A stretch of 64,000 nucleotides of DNA from Streptomyces scopuliridis RB72 (GCF_000718095.1 NZ_JOEI01000003.1:124001-188000), one strand, 5' to 3'. Counted from the first letter of the stretch, positions 10,680-19,496 are shown. Made by a program: numbers and translations. The notes: generated from the letters alone by a model not told the origin.

Positions 10680-11905
10680 CCGGACCCGCCATCGCCATCA
10701 CCGGCCTGGGGATGATCACCCCGGCCGGGAACGACACCGATTCCACCTGGCACGGCGTGTGCGAGGGGGTCTCCCCGGCCCACCGGGTGCCCGAACTGAG
10801 CGGCTGCGCGGTCGACTTCGCCTGTACGGTCGAGGGCATCGATCTCGACGCCGCGATCGGCGGGCGTACGGCCTTCCGGATGGGCCGGTACGTGAAGTTC
10901 GCGCTGCTCGCCGCGCGCGAGGCGGTCGCCGACGCCGGACTCGACCCGGCGAGCTGGGACGGCACCCGGGTCGCCGTCGTGGTCGGGACCAGCAGCGGGG
11001 GGTCCGCCAGCCTGACGGAGCAGTCCGTCGCGCTTGACCGACGCGGGCCCGAGGCGACCTCCCCGTCCGGCATCCTGCTCACGATCCCCAACATGCCGGC
11101 GGCCGAGATCGCCATCAAGATGCGGGCCACCGGACCCAGTATGGCGCCGTGCACGGCGTGTTCCTCGGGGGTCACGGCGCTCTCCGTGGCGCGGGACCTG
11201 CTCTCCACCGGGCAGTGCGACATCGCCCTGGCGGGGGCGACGGAGTCCATCGTCTTCCCGGTCGCCATAACCGGGTTCGTGCGCTCGGGCGCCGCCGCGC
11301 TGGCGGGTCCAGGCGATGACCCGGCGCTGCTGTGCCGGCCCTTCGCCTCGGACCGCGCGGGGCTGGTCCTGGGGGAGGGCGCGGCGATCATGGTGCTGGA
11401 GCGCGAGCAGGACGCGCGGGCGCGCGGCGCGGGGCCACGCGCGCTGCTGGCCGGCGCCGGTGCCACGACCGACGCGCACCACCCGACGAGCCCGCACCCC
11501 TCGGGCGCCGTCGCCCAGCGCGCGGTGGAGGTGGCGCTGCGCGACGCGGGCTGGCAGTCCGGTGATGTCGAGCATGTCAACGCGCACGGCACCTCGACGC
11601 CGCTCAACGACGCGACCGAGGCGGCGCTGATCAGCCGGGTCTATCCGCACCGTCCGCCGGTCACGGCGCCCAAGGGCGTGCTGGGGCACTGTATGGGGGC
11701 GGCGGGCGCGATCGAGGCGGGCCTGACCGTGCTGACGCTCCAGCACGGCGTCGTACCGCCCATCGCCAACCTGGACGCGCCGGCCGTCGAGTTCGACATC
11801 GACTGCGTGACCAAGCAGCCGCTGCGCCAGCGGATCGACCGCGCGGTCAGCCACTCGTTCGGCTTCGGCGGGCACAACGCGGTACTGGCGCTGCAACGCG
11901 CCTGA
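10676..11905 (+). CDS. beta-ketoacyl-ACP synthase II (FabF-like), second copy
   Basis: A 409-residue ketosynthase with Cys162 in T-A-C-S-S-G, His in N-A-H-G-T-S-T-P-L-N-D, His in G-H-C-M-G-A-A-G and Lys in A-P-K-G, so it is catalytically complete. It is strikingly similar along its length to the KAS II at 6748 (for example V-D-F-A-C-T-V-E-G-I-D-L-D-A against V-D-F-A-C-A-V-E-G-I-D-L-D-A) but lacks that copy's N-terminal repeat tail. Because both copies keep the nucleophile, the pair is not a KS-alpha/chain-length-factor pair of aromatic type II polyketide synthases. They may act on different chain lengths or form a heterodimer. It is coupled to the ACP by ATGA. Confidence 0.93.
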   Translation: MTGPAIAITGLGMITPAGNDTDSTWHGVCEGVSPAHRVPELSGCAVDFACTVEGIDLDAAIGGRTAFRMGRYVKFALLAAREAVADAGLDPASWDGTRVAVVVGTSSGGSASLTEQSVALDRRGPEATSPSGILLTIPNMPAAEIAIKMRATGPSMAPCTACSSGVTALSVARDLLSTGQCDIALAGATESIVFPVAITGFVRSGAAALAGPGDDPALLCRPFASDRAGLVLGEGAAIMVLEREQDARARGAGPRALLAGAGATTDAHHPTSPHPSGAVAQRAVEVALRDAGWQSGDVEHVNAHGTSTPLNDATEAALISRVYPHRPPVTAPKGVLGHCMGAAGAIEAGLTVLTLQHGVVPPIANLDAPAVEFDIDCVTKQPLRQRIDRAVSHSFGFGGHNAVLALQRA

Positions 11906-11930
11906 CCCGCGCCGCCGCACGCCGTCCCGC

Positions 11931-11969
11931 ACGCCGTCGTACGTACCGCCACACGCCGTCGTACGTACC
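11931..11969. repeat. two direct copies of a 17-bp sequence containing GTACGTAC
   Basis: ACGCCGTCGTACGTACC occurs at 11931-11947 and again at 11953-11969, a 22-bp period, with a partial copy of its first bases just upstream. Each copy holds the palindrome GTACGTAC. The repeat lies in the 222-bp gap between the second KAS II and the SDR gene. It could be a pair of operator half-sites or a relic of slippage; nothing else in the gap looks coding. Confidence 0.6.
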
Positions 11970-12127
11970 ACCGTGCTCACCGCCGTACGGACCGCGTCAG
12001 CGCGCCCTCGTACCGCGACAGTGCGCGCGATGCGCCGGTGCACACAATGCGCCGGCGCACGGAATGCCGTCCTCCAGCCACGCGCCGGGGGGCGGCCTCC
12101 CCTCACTCTCACCCCGGAGGCCCCACC

Positions 12128-13015
12128 ATGAGCAGGCACCCGCCGCTCCGAGGACGTACCGCCGTCATCACCGGCGCCGCGCGCGGCGTCGGCGAACAGC
12201 TCGCCCGGTCCCTCTCCGAGCGGGGCGCCCGGCTGGCGCTCGTCGGCCTGGAGAAGTCCGAACTCGCCCGTGTCACCGAGTCATTGACGGGCGAGGCGGA
12301 GCACTGGCACGCGGATGTCACCGACGCGGCGGCCATGCTGCGTACGGCACGGCTCGTCGAGGAGCGCTTCGGTACGGTCGACGTCGTCGTCGCCAACGCC
12401 GGGGTCGCGGCGGGCGGACTCTTCCGTCACTCCGAGCCCGACGCGTGGCGCCGCGTCATCGAGGTCAACCTGATCGGCAGCGCCAACACCGCCCGCGCCT
12501 TCCTCCCCGCACTGCTGGACTCCCGCGGCTACTACCTCCAGATCGCCTCGCTGGCGGCCCTCGCCCCCGCGCCGATGATGACGGCCTACTGCGCCTCGAA
12601 GGCCGGGGTGGAGTCCTTCGCGCACACCCTGCGCACCGAGGTGGCGCACCACGGGGTGGAGATCGGCGTCGGCTATCTCACCTGGACCGACACCGACATG
12701 GTCCGGAGCGCCGAGCAGGACTCCACGCTCCGCGAGCTGCGCTCCCGTATGCGCTGGCCCGCCAACCGCACCTACCCGCTGGCGCCGGCCGTGGACCGCC
12801 TCACCACCGGCATCGAACGCCGCGCCCGCCACGTTTACGCCCAGCCCTGGCTCCGCGCGGCCCAGCTTGTCCGCGCGGCCCTCCCGCCCGCCGCGGCCCG
12901 CCGGGCCCGCCGCGCCCTGCCCGCCCTGGAACCCGCCTCGGCCGCGACCCCCACCACCCTCCTGGGCGCGGGCGGAGCCGCGAACGAGGTCGGCGGCGCA
13001 GACGGCCCGCGGTAG
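12128..13015 (+). CDS. short-chain dehydrogenase/reductase
   Basis: A 295-residue SDR with the Rossmann signature T-G-A-A-R-G-V-G near residue 15, N-A-G in V-V-A-N-A-G-V, Ser in Q-I-A-S-L-A-A and the Y-C-A-S-K catalytic pair. It resembles SDRs that use larger hydrophobic substrates, with a C-terminal extension (M-R-W-P-A-N-R-T-Y-P-L, then an Arg/Ala-rich amphipathic stretch) that may touch membrane. GGAGG stands nine bases before the ATG at 12128, which sets the start. It lies on the same strand as the ketosynthase/ACP genes and could reduce their beta-keto product, although the repeat-containing 222-bp gap suggests it may have its own promoter. Confidence 0.9.
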   Translation: MSRHPPLRGRTAVITGAARGVGEQLARSLSERGARLALVGLEKSELARVTESLTGEAEHWHADVTDAAAMLRTARLVEERFGTVDVVVANAGVAAGGLFRHSEPDAWRRVIEVNLIGSANTARAFLPALLDSRGYYLQIASLAALAPAPMMTAYCASKAGVESFAHTLRTEVAHHGVEIGVGYLTWTDTDMVRSAEQDSTLRELRSRMRWPANRTYPLAPAVDRLTTGIERRARHVYAQPWLRAAQLVRAALPPAAARRARRALPALEPASAATPTTLLGAGGAANEVGGADGPR

Positions 13016-13016
13016 T

Positions 13017-13037
13017 CCGGCCCGAGAGCCGGGCCTC
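13017..13037 (+). terminator. weak hairpin after the SDR gene
   Basis: GGCCCG at 13019-13024 pairs with CGGGCC at 13030-13035, followed by CTCTCAT. The stem is short (6 bp) and the following tract is only partly T-rich, so this is a possible end of the acyl-biosynthesis transcript, not a strong call. Confidence 0.35.
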
Positions 13038-13273
13038 TCATCAGGCCGCGTCGGCCGCGCGTCCTGCCTCCCGGGACATACCTCCCAGGGACGGCACATG
13101 TTCATGGTGCACGTTTCGTGCGTCGTGCATACGCTGGGAACTCCCCGCTCATCCGGCGGAAGCCGCGTGGCGGAAATATGATGAAGATGAGGCTTGAGCG
13201 AGAGGCCCCTCTGTACTCCGTTGCGAGGAACAACTCACAGCGGTCCACCAACGGACGTACCTCGGAGCGGTGC

Positions 13274-14149
13274 ATGACCCGGCGTCGTCCCAGCCGGTCG
13301 GCGAGCGCCGACGACCTGCTGACCACTCTCGGCCGGCTCACCGCCCAGGCGCGGCGGCGGGTGGAGCTGCAGCACGCCCGGGTGGAGCTGGCGGAGGCCC
13401 TCCAGCGCGCGATGCTCCCGCCCTTCCTGCCCGCCGTACCCGGACTGCGGACCGCCGCCAGATACGCGCCCGCGCGGGACGGTCTGGATATCGGCGGCGA
13501 CTGGTACGACGGTTTCCTGCTGCCCGACGGCGCGCTCGCGTTCTGTGTCGGTGATGTCCAGGGCCACGATGTCGAGGCGGCCGTGATCATGGGGCAGGTA
13601 CGGATCGGTCTGCGGGCGGTCGCGGCGGCGGCCGGCGACCCCGGGCAGGTGCTGAGCCGGGCCAACGATCTGATGCTGTCGGTGGACTCCACCCTCTTCG
13701 CGACCTGTACGTTCCTCCGCTTCGACCCGGTCACGCGCGTGCTGGAGAGCGCCCGCGCCGGCCATGTGGCCTCGGTGTGGGCCGCGGCGGACGGCAGCTC
13801 GGGGGTCGCCGAGGACCCGGGCGGGCTGCCGCTGGGCATCCTGCCGGGGGAGACGTACCCGGTGATCCGCCGCCGGCTCACGGACACCGGGGCGTTCGTT
13901 CTGGTCACAGACGGTGTGGTGGAAGGCCCCGCGTTTGCTGTCGAGGACGGTCTCGGGCGGGTGGCCGCACTGGCGAGTGCGGCGGTCCTGGCCGGCGAGG
14001 CCGCCCGTGACGGTGCGGACCCCGGCGCGCTGGCCGCCGAAGTGCTGAAGGTGGCCGAGCTGACCGGTCACTCGGACGACGCCGCCGTGCTCGTCCTCTG
14101 CCATGACTCCGTACCGGAAGGTCCCGTCGGCGCCTACGGTCCGGGGTGA
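13274..14149 (+). CDS. PP2C-type SpoIIE family protein phosphatase
   Basis: A serine/threonine phosphatase that would act on anti-sigma-factor antagonists. A short helical lead (L-L-T-T-L-G-R-L-T-A-Q-A-R-R-R-V-E) precedes the PP2C/SpoIIE domain. Metal-binding Asp residues are visible in I-G-G-D-W-Y-D, C-V-G-D-V-Q-G-H-D, L-V-T-D-G-V-V-E and H-S-D-D-A-A-V-L. No PAS, GAF or kinase domain is attached, so input must come from a partner. ATG 13274 has GGAG six bases upstream and is preferred to the in-frame ATG at 13178. The MASE1 gene follows 55 bases later and may be that partner. Confidence 0.88.
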   Translation: MTRRRPSRSASADDLLTTLGRLTAQARRRVELQHARVELAEALQRAMLPPFLPAVPGLRTAARYAPARDGLDIGGDWYDGFLLPDGALAFCVGDVQGHDVEAAVIMGQVRIGLRAVAAAAGDPGQVLSRANDLMLSVDSTLFATCTFLRFDPVTRVLESARAGHVASVWAAADGSSGVAEDPGGLPLGILPGETYPVIRRRLTDTGAFVLVTDGVVEGPAFAVEDGLGRVAALASAAVLAGEAARDGADPGALAAEVLKVAELTGHSDDAAVLVLCHDSVPEGPVGAYGPG

Positions 14150-14204
14150 CGCGAGCCCTCCGGCAGTGCGTGTCACGGCGTACCCGGGCGGCGGGCGTTG
14201 TCTG

Positions 14205-15224
14205 ATGGCTGATGTGGTCCGTACCGAGGAAGTCCGACGTCTGTCCCTGGCCGTTCCGCGGATTCTCGGCGTCGCCGTCGCCTACTACGGGGCCGCACAG
14301 CTCGGCCTGCTGAAGCAGCTGGTGATCGGGGGCGCGGTCGTGACGCCTCTCTGGCCGTCCTCGGGGATCGCGCTGGCCGGCCTGCTCTTCCTGGGCCTCG
14401 GGGTGTGGCCGGGGATCTCGCTCGGTGCCCTCTTCACCATCGTGACGCTCGGCCCCATCCACCTCTTCGACATCGGGATCATCGCCGCGAGCACCCTCGC
14501 GCCGGTCTGCGCCTGTCTGATGCTCCGGCACGTGGGCTTCCGTACGGAGCTGGACCGGCTGCGGGACGGGGTCGCCCTGGTGTTCCTGGGGGCGCTGGCG
14601 GGGATGCTGATCAGCGCGACCCTGGGCACGGCCATGCTGGTGATCGGTGGCAAGCTGCGGGGGGAAGGGTTCTGGCCGGCCTGGTCGGCGTGGTGGGCGG
14701 GCGACGCCATGGGGGTGCTCGTGGTCACCCCCATGCTGCTGATGCTGCGTGGGGCCCGGTGGCCCCGGGCAGCGGACTTCCGCCGCTGGCCGGAGGCGCT
14801 GGCCCTGCTGATCGTCGCCGTCGTAGTGACGCCGCTGGCCACCATGAGCGCCCTCTCCTTGCTCTTCCTCGTCTTCCCGGTGCTCATCTGGGCCGCGCTG
14901 CGCTTCCAGCTCGCGGGGAGCGCGCCGTACGCGCTGTTCGTCTCCGTACTGGCGATCTCGGAGGCGACCGACCTCGTCGGGGCCTTCGCCCACCACACTC
15001 TCATCCAGCGGATGATCGCGCTCCAGGCCCTCAACGGGTCCGTCGCGCTGACCTCGCTGCTGCTGGCGTCGATCGTCACTGAGCAGCGGAACGTACGGCT
15101 GAAGATCGAGCAGGCGTGCGTGGAGCTGGCGGACCTGGTGGCGCACCTCAGCCCGGCGGAGTCGCCGAAGCGGTGGCGGCCTGGCCGCGGCAAGAAGCCC
15201 GGGAAGAAGCCCGGGGGCGGCTGA
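14205..15224 (+). CDS. MASE1 domain integral membrane protein
   Basis: About 339 residues, nearly all MASE1: eight or so hydrophobic helices, the W-P-S-S-G-I-A-L-A sequence after helix 1 and W-W-A-G-D-A-M-G-V-L-V-V-T-P in the middle, which are family signatures. MASE1 usually senses an unknown ligand for an attached cyclase or kinase. Here no output domain follows, only a coiled segment (E-Q-R-N-V-R-L-K-I-E-Q-A) and a basic Lys/Gly tail (GKKPGKKPGGG). With a SpoIIE phosphatase directly upstream, a split sensor-phosphatase pair is plausible. The ATG at 14205 is chosen; an ATG at 14103 would overlap the phosphatase by 47 bases. Confidence 0.85.
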   Translation: MADVVRTEEVRRLSLAVPRILGVAVAYYGAAQLGLLKQLVIGGAVVTPLWPSSGIALAGLLFLGLGVWPGISLGALFTIVTLGPIHLFDIGIIAASTLAPVCACLMLRHVGFRTELDRLRDGVALVFLGALAGMLISATLGTAMLVIGGKLRGEGFWPAWSAWWAGDAMGVLVVTPMLLMLRGARWPRAADFRRWPEALALLIVAVVVTPLATMSALSLLFLVFPVLIWAALRFQLAGSAPYALFVSVLAISEATDLVGAFAHHTLIQRMIALQALNGSVALTSLLLASIVTEQRNVRLKIEQACVELADLVAHLSPAESPKRWRPGRGKKPGKKPGGG

Positions 15225-15310
15225 TCCCCGTCGGCCCCTGTCGCCCCGCGACCGACGCCACAGGACGTCCGACGAGCCCGACGAAGCCCAGAGAGGCGAG
15301 GAAGCGCACC

Positions 15311-16891
15311 ATGCCCCTGACAGGAGCGATGTTTCTCGGCGCCGAGCGGCGGACCGGCCGAGGCCCGGCGGTCGCCTCGATCGATCCCCGTACGGACACC
15401 CCGCTGGAGCCCGGTTACGGCTCCGGCACCGCCGAGGACGTCGCCCGCGCCTGCGAACTGGCCGAGCAGGCCGCCCCCGGCTTCCGCGCCACCTCCCCCG
15501 AGCGGCGGGCGACCTTCCTGGAGCGGATCGCGGACCGTATCGAGGCGCTCGGCGAGGAGCTGATCGTCCGGGCCGTCGCGGAGAGCGGCCTCCCCGCCGT
15601 CCGGGTCACCGGCGAACGGGACCGTACGACGGGGCAGTTGCGGCTTCTCGCCGCCGAGGTGCGGTACGGCGCCTGGGCGGAGGTACGGATCGACCGGCCC
15701 CTGCCGGACCGCGTCCCCGAGCCGCGGCCCGATCTGCGGGAGCGTCATATCGGCATCGGGCCGGTGGCGGTGTTCGGCGCGAGCGACTTCCCGCTCGGCT
15801 TCTCGGTGGCGGGCGGCGACAGCACCGCCGCGCTCGCCGCCGGCTGCCCCGTCGTGCTCAAGGCGCACAGCGCCCATCTGGGCACCTCGGAACTGGTCGG
15901 CTCGGCCGTGGCCGCCGCCGTACGCGAGAGCGAGCTGCCGGCAGGCGTGTTCTCGCTGCTCTTCGGCTCCGGCGCGGAACTGGGCCGGGCCCTGGTCGCC
16001 GACCCCCGGATCCGGGCGGTCGGCTTCACCGGATCGCGGGCGGGCGGCGAGGCGCTGATGCGTACGGCCGCCGCCCGCCCCGAACCGGTCCCGGTGTACG
16101 CGGAGATGAGCAGCGTCAACCCGGTCTTCCTGCTGCCCGGCGCCCTCCGCGACCGGTCCGCCGCGCTGGTCGAGGGGTTCATCGGCGCGCTCACGGCGGG
16201 CGCCGGGCAGTTCCGTACCCGGCCGGGGCTGCTGGCCGCCGTCAACGGACCCGAGCTGGCGGAGTTCCTGGCGGCGGCCGGCCGCGCGGTGTCCGCGCAG
16301 ATCGCGCGGACGGTGCAGACCCGCGCCTTCCATGACGCGTACGAGCGCGCCGCGGCGGCGCTGGCGGCGGTCGAGGACGTACGGGAGATCGCCGCCGGAC
16401 AGCCGGGTGAGGGCGCCAACACCTGCGCGCCCCGGCTGTTCACGGTCCCGGCCGAGACGTTCCTGGGCCGGCCGGAGCTCCAGGACCAGCCGTTCGGCGC
16501 CGCCGCGACCGTGGTGACCTGCCGTGATACGGCTCAACTCACCGAGGTGGCCCGCGCCTTGCGGGGCCAGCTGACCGCCACGGTCCACCACGGCACGGGA
16601 GACCGGGACACCGCCGCCGCCCTGCTGCCGCTGCTGGAGACCAGGGCGGGCCGCGTCCTGTACGACGGCTGGCCCACGGCGGTCGAGGTCAGCCACGCCA
16701 TGGTGCACGGCGGTCCGTACCCCGCCACCTCGGACGTACGCACGACCTCGGTCGGCACCCTGTCCGTCCGCCGCTTCCTGCGCCCGGTCTGCTACCAGGA
16801 CGTCCCGGCCGACTTCCTCCCCGCCGATGTCTCCGACGGCAACCCACGCGACCTGCCGCGCCGGCTGGACGGCGCCCGGGAACACCGCTGA
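15311..16891 (+). CDS. aldehyde dehydrogenase (NADP+), KGSADH-like, catalytic Cys replaced
   Basis: A 526-residue member of the alpha-ketoglutaric semialdehyde dehydrogenase-like family. Expected segments are present: G-P-V-A-V-F-G-A-S-D-F-P-L, V-L-K-A-H, G-F-T-G-S and the general-base Glu in Y-A-E-M-S-S-V-N-P-V-F. The nucleophile position is odd: the family reads G-Q-F-C-T-N-P-G, but here it is G-Q-F-R-T-R-P-G, with Arg302 encoded by CGT at 16214-16216 (one base from TGT). Without a nearby Cys the oxidation reaction should not work. It may be an inactive or repurposed copy, a recent mutation, or a sequencing error. GAGGAAG before the ATG supports the start. Confidence 0.88.
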   Translation: MPLTGAMFLGAERRTGRGPAVASIDPRTDTPLEPGYGSGTAEDVARACELAEQAAPGFRATSPERRATFLERIADRIEALGEELIVRAVAESGLPAVRVTGERDRTTGQLRLLAAEVRYGAWAEVRIDRPLPDRVPEPRPDLRERHIGIGPVAVFGASDFPLGFSVAGGDSTAALAAGCPVVLKAHSAHLGTSELVGSAVAAAVRESELPAGVFSLLFGSGAELGRALVADPRIRAVGFTGSRAGGEALMRTAAARPEPVPVYAEMSSVNPVFLLPGALRDRSAALVEGFIGALTAGAGQFRTRPGLLAAVNGPELAEFLAAAGRAVSAQIARTVQTRAFHDAYERAAAALAAVEDVREIAAGQPGEGANTCAPRLFTVPAETFLGRPELQDQPFGAAATVVTCRDTAQLTEVARALRGQLTATVHHGTGDRDTAAALLPLLETRAGRVLYDGWPTAVEVSHAMVHGGPYPATSDVRTTSVGTLSVRRFLRPVCYQDVPADFLPADVSDGNPRDLPRRLDGAREHR

Positions 16892-16930
16892 GCGCTTCGG
16901 CCGCGCCGACCGCCGAGCAGGCCCCGCCCC

Positions 16931-17734
16931 TTAGTGGTAGACGGGGAACGGCGTGGTCGCCGGGCTGATGAGCGCCGCGTACGGGTCCTCGTGCCGGCGA
17001 TGACGGCCGGACTGACCACTGTCGGAGGGCGGGGTACGGGGCGTGAGCAGCCCGTCGTTGGCCAGGGTCTGTACGCGGAGCAGCAGCGCCCGCAGGTCCA
17101 GGCCCAGTTCGGCGGCGACCGTCTGGAGGTCGAGGCCGGACTTCCAGCTCCACAGCAGGACGGAGTCCATGCTCGCCGACCAGATCACGGTCTCCTCCAC
17201 GGCGGGGGTGTGGAAGACCGTGGGCGCGGCGACCGTCTGCGCGTCCTGCGGCATCGAGTCCGGCTGCGGGGGCATCTCGCCCCGGGGCTGCGGCAGCTGG
17301 ACCTCCGACACCGAGAAGGTGTCGACGCCCGGATCGTGCATCGGCGCCTGCGTCGTGGGGGTCTGCGAGGGCTGGGCCGGCGGTGTCTGTGGTGGCCCCT
17401 GCGGGGCCTGCGGTGTGAGCGGTGGCGGTGGTGGCTGCGCTCCGCGGATCAGGAGTTCCTCGGCGACGGAGCGGGCGTCCTCCCTGCCCACCGTGCGCCG
17501 CGCCACCCGCACTTCCCGTTCGTTCAGCCCCATCAGGTCGGCCACCGCGCCGTCGTTCCCGACCGTCACGGAGAAGGCCGCGAGCGTCCTGCTCCGCTCG
17601 GCCTGCGCCTCGTCCAGCACCGACTGCGCCTGGCGCACACGCTCATCGCTGGCGCAGAACGCTTCGGCCAGGACAGTGTTCCGCTCCCAGAGTTCACGTG
17701 GATCCACGTGCGTAACAACGTCCATGGCGCGCAC
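16931..17734 (-). CDS. hypothetical protein with Pro-rich linker
   Basis: Not recognised. Three parts can be seen: an N-terminal helical region (residues 1-95) with D-E-A-Q-A-E-R-S-R and N-E-R-E-V-R-V-A-R-R-T-V-G, resembling small actinobacterial proteins that count or bind repeats; a Pro/Gln/Thr linker around 98-130; and a C-terminal region around 185-235 with an L-Q-T-V-A-A-E-L-G-L-D-L-R-A-L-L helix-turn-helix-like pattern, then L-A-N-D-G-L-L-T-P-R. No transmembrane or signal segment. A DNA-binding or regulatory role is only a guess. The start may be GTG 17734 or ATG 17725, neither with a clear ribosome site. It is convergent with the aldehyde dehydrogenase gene. Confidence 0.75.
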   Translation of the reverse strand: MRAMDVVTHVDPRELWERNTVLAEAFCASDERVRQAQSVLDEAQAERSRTLAAFSVTVGNDGAVADLMGLNEREVRVARRTVGREDARSVAEELLIRGAQPPPPPLTPQAPQGPPQTPPAQPSQTPTTQAPMHDPGVDTFSVSEVQLPQPRGEMPPQPDSMPQDAQTVAAPTVFHTPAVEETVIWSASMDSVLLWSWKSGLDLQTVAAELGLDLRALLLRVQTLANDGLLTPRTPPSDSGQSGRHRRHEDPYAALISPATTPFPVYH

Positions 17735-17880
17735 AGGAATGGACTATCTGTTCAATTGCACCCAAAGGGCCTAAAGATAGAATAAGGGCCAGTTGGATCA
17801 GATCCTTCATGAAGATGTCATTGAATGACAATCTCCGGGTGGCGGCGCCCATCCCGGGGCAGCAGCCGGCGATCGGTCGA

Positions 17881-18942
17881 TCAGCGGGCCGTCTCCCGTA
17901 CGGGGACGGCGCGGGACGCCTGCGCGGGGGTCCGTTCGGACGCGGTTTCCAGTGGCCGGCGGGACCAGCGGCCCGCGAGGACCGCGCACACCATCAGCTG
18001 CACCTGGTGGAAGAGCATGAGGGGAAGGATCACCGGGCCCGCCGAGGCTCCGAACAGTACCGCCGCCATGGGCAGCCCCGTCGCCAGGCTCTTGTTGGAG
18101 CCGCAGAAGACGATGGTGATCCGGTCCTCCCGGCTGAACCCCAGGCGCCGCGCGGTGAACGAGGTCACCGCGAGGGCCAGCGCCAGCAGAAGCGCGGCCA
18201 GCGTCAGCAGACCGGCCAGCCGCACCGGAGTGATCTGCTGCCAGATGCCTTCCGCCATGCCCCGGCTGAAGGCGGTATAGACGACGAGAAGGATGGAGAA
18301 CCGGTCCAGCAGGCCGATCCGCTTCTTGTGGCGGCCGATGAACCCGCCGATCCAGCGGCGCAGCAACTGCCCGGCGACGAAGGGAAGCAGGAGCTGGGTG
18401 GCGATGGCCACCGCCCCATGCGCCGAGAAGCTGACGGTGGAGCCGATGAGCCAGGCCGCGAGCAGCGGGGTGGCGACCATGCCGAACAGGCTGGAGTACG
18501 TACCGGCGCAGATGGCGGCCGGGACATTGCCCCGGGCGGTGGAGGTCAGCGCGATCGACGACTGGACGGTCGAGGGGACGACGCAGAGGAAGAGGAGGCC
18601 GGTGTAGAGCTGGTCGGTGAGGAGGAGCGGTACGAGTCCGCCCGCGGCCAGCCCGAGCAGCGGGAAGAGCGCGAACGTACTGGCCCCGACCACGAGATGG
18701 AGCTTCCACTGCCGCAGTCCGTCGACCGCCTCGCGGGTGGAGAGCCGGGCGCCGTAGAGGAAGAAGAGCAGCGCGATGGCGAGGTCGGCGGCGCCGCCGA
18801 CGGCCACGGCCGCCCGGCCGCTCGCGGGCAGCAGCGCCGCGAGCACGACCGTGCCGAGAAGGGCGACGACATAGGGGTCGACCGCCCTTCCCAGCCGGCC
18901 CGGCCACGACATCAGCCAGGACTTGGAGGTCACGTCATTCAC
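17881..18942 (-). CDS. bile acid:sodium symporter-like (SBF-like/YfeH) transporter
   Basis: A 353-residue membrane protein with about ten hydrophobic helices and family landmarks: F-F-L-Y-G-A-R-L-S in helix 2, V-V-P-S-T-V-Q-S-S-I-A-L-T-S and F-C-G-S-N-K-S-L-A-T-G-L-P in the two crossover motifs. These bind sodium and an organic anion in the BASS fold. The SBF-like subgroup's substrate is unknown. The GTG start at 18942 lies 8 bases inside the end of the upstream secreted-protein gene, so both probably share a transcript. The last 25 residues are polar. Confidence 0.9.
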   Translation of the reverse strand: MNDVTSKSWLMSWPGRLGRAVDPYVVALLGTVVLAALLPASGRAAVAVGGAADLAIALLFFLYGARLSTREAVDGLRQWKLHLVVGASTFALFPLLGLAAGGLVPLLLTDQLYTGLLFLCVVPSTVQSSIALTSTARGNVPAAICAGTYSSLFGMVATPLLAAWLIGSTVSFSAHGAVAIATQLLLPFVAGQLLRRWIGGFIGRHKKRIGLLDRFSILLVVYTAFSRGMAEGIWQQITPVRLAGLLTLAALLLALALAVTSFTARRLGFSREDRITIVFCGSNKSLATGLPMAAVLFGASAGPVILPLMLFHQVQLMVCAVLAGRWSRRPLETASERTPAQASRAVPVRETAR

Positions 18943-19480
18943 CGTTCTCGCCTTGGTACGGCGGATGCCCGATCTGCCCGATCTGCTCGATCACACCACC
19001 CGAGCCGGAGCCGGAGCCGGAGGACGGGCCGGAGCCGGAGGCCGGGCGGGAACACGAGCAGGGCCCGGCCTGATCGCCGTTCCCGTTCCCGTTCCCGGAC
19101 CCGTTCCCGTTTCCGTTTCCGTTCCCGGATCCGTTTCCGCGTTCGGAGACATCCCCGGTCTGTACGTCGATGGCGCCACCACCCCCGTCGTGGTCGCTGC
19201 CCGCCGTGCCCTTGCTCCTGAACAGCATGTTGAGCGTCCGGTCGACCTCCAGCCACGAGTCGGCGTGGGAGTTGTCGATCACCAGCAGGCCGACGTTACG
19301 TCCGGCGACGGGCCCCGACCGCTCGGGCTCGTCGTCGTCGGCCTGTGCGATGCCGGCACCGCACAGGACGCTTGTCGTCGCCGCGACGAGGACACTCGTC
19401 GTGGAGACTCCCCTCAGGAGGGGTGTTTTCTTCGGAAGTCGGTGCCGGCCGGTGCCGGACCGAAGGAAATGAGAGGACAA
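18935..19480 (-). CDS. secreted Gly/Asn/Ser-repeat protein
   Basis: About 181 residues: a basic start and hydrophobic segment ending A-G-I-A-Q-A (a signal peptide at about 1-47), a short ordered region (V-G-L-L-V-I-D-N-S-H-A-D-S-W-L-E-V-D-R-T-L), then a long tail of alternating Gly-Asn and Gly-Ser encoded by a 6-bp tandem repeat at 19078-19140. No domain is recognised. The tail contains C-S-C. The first codon of the open frame is TTG, which is rare, so the true start may differ. It overlaps the SBF-like transporter gene. It may be an envelope or spore-surface protein, but nothing in the sequence proves this. Confidence 0.65.
   Translation of the reverse strand: MSSHFLRSGTGRHRLPKKTPLLRGVSTTSVLVAATTSVLCGAGIAQADDDEPERSGPVAGRNVGLLVIDNSHADSWLEVDRTLNMLFRSKGTAGSDHDGGGGAIDVQTGDVSERGNGSGNGNGNGNGSGNGNGNGDQAGPCSCSRPASGSGPSSGSGSGSGGVIEQIGQIGHPPYQGENGE
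19078..19140. repeat. hexanucleotide (GTTCCC/GTTTCC) tandem repeat in the secreted-protein gene
   Basis: About ten near-identical 6-bp units, read on the minus strand as Gly-Asn with occasional Gly-Ser. Whole-codon units allow the length of the tail to vary. Confidence 0.85.
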
Positions 19481-19496
19481 GAGGAAATTCCCGCGA

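Noticed and set aside
6748..11905. Aromatic type II polyketide minimal PKS (KS-alpha, CLF, ACP)
   Set aside because: Both ketosynthases keep the active-site Cys, so no chain-length factor is present, and no aromatase or cyclase is seen.
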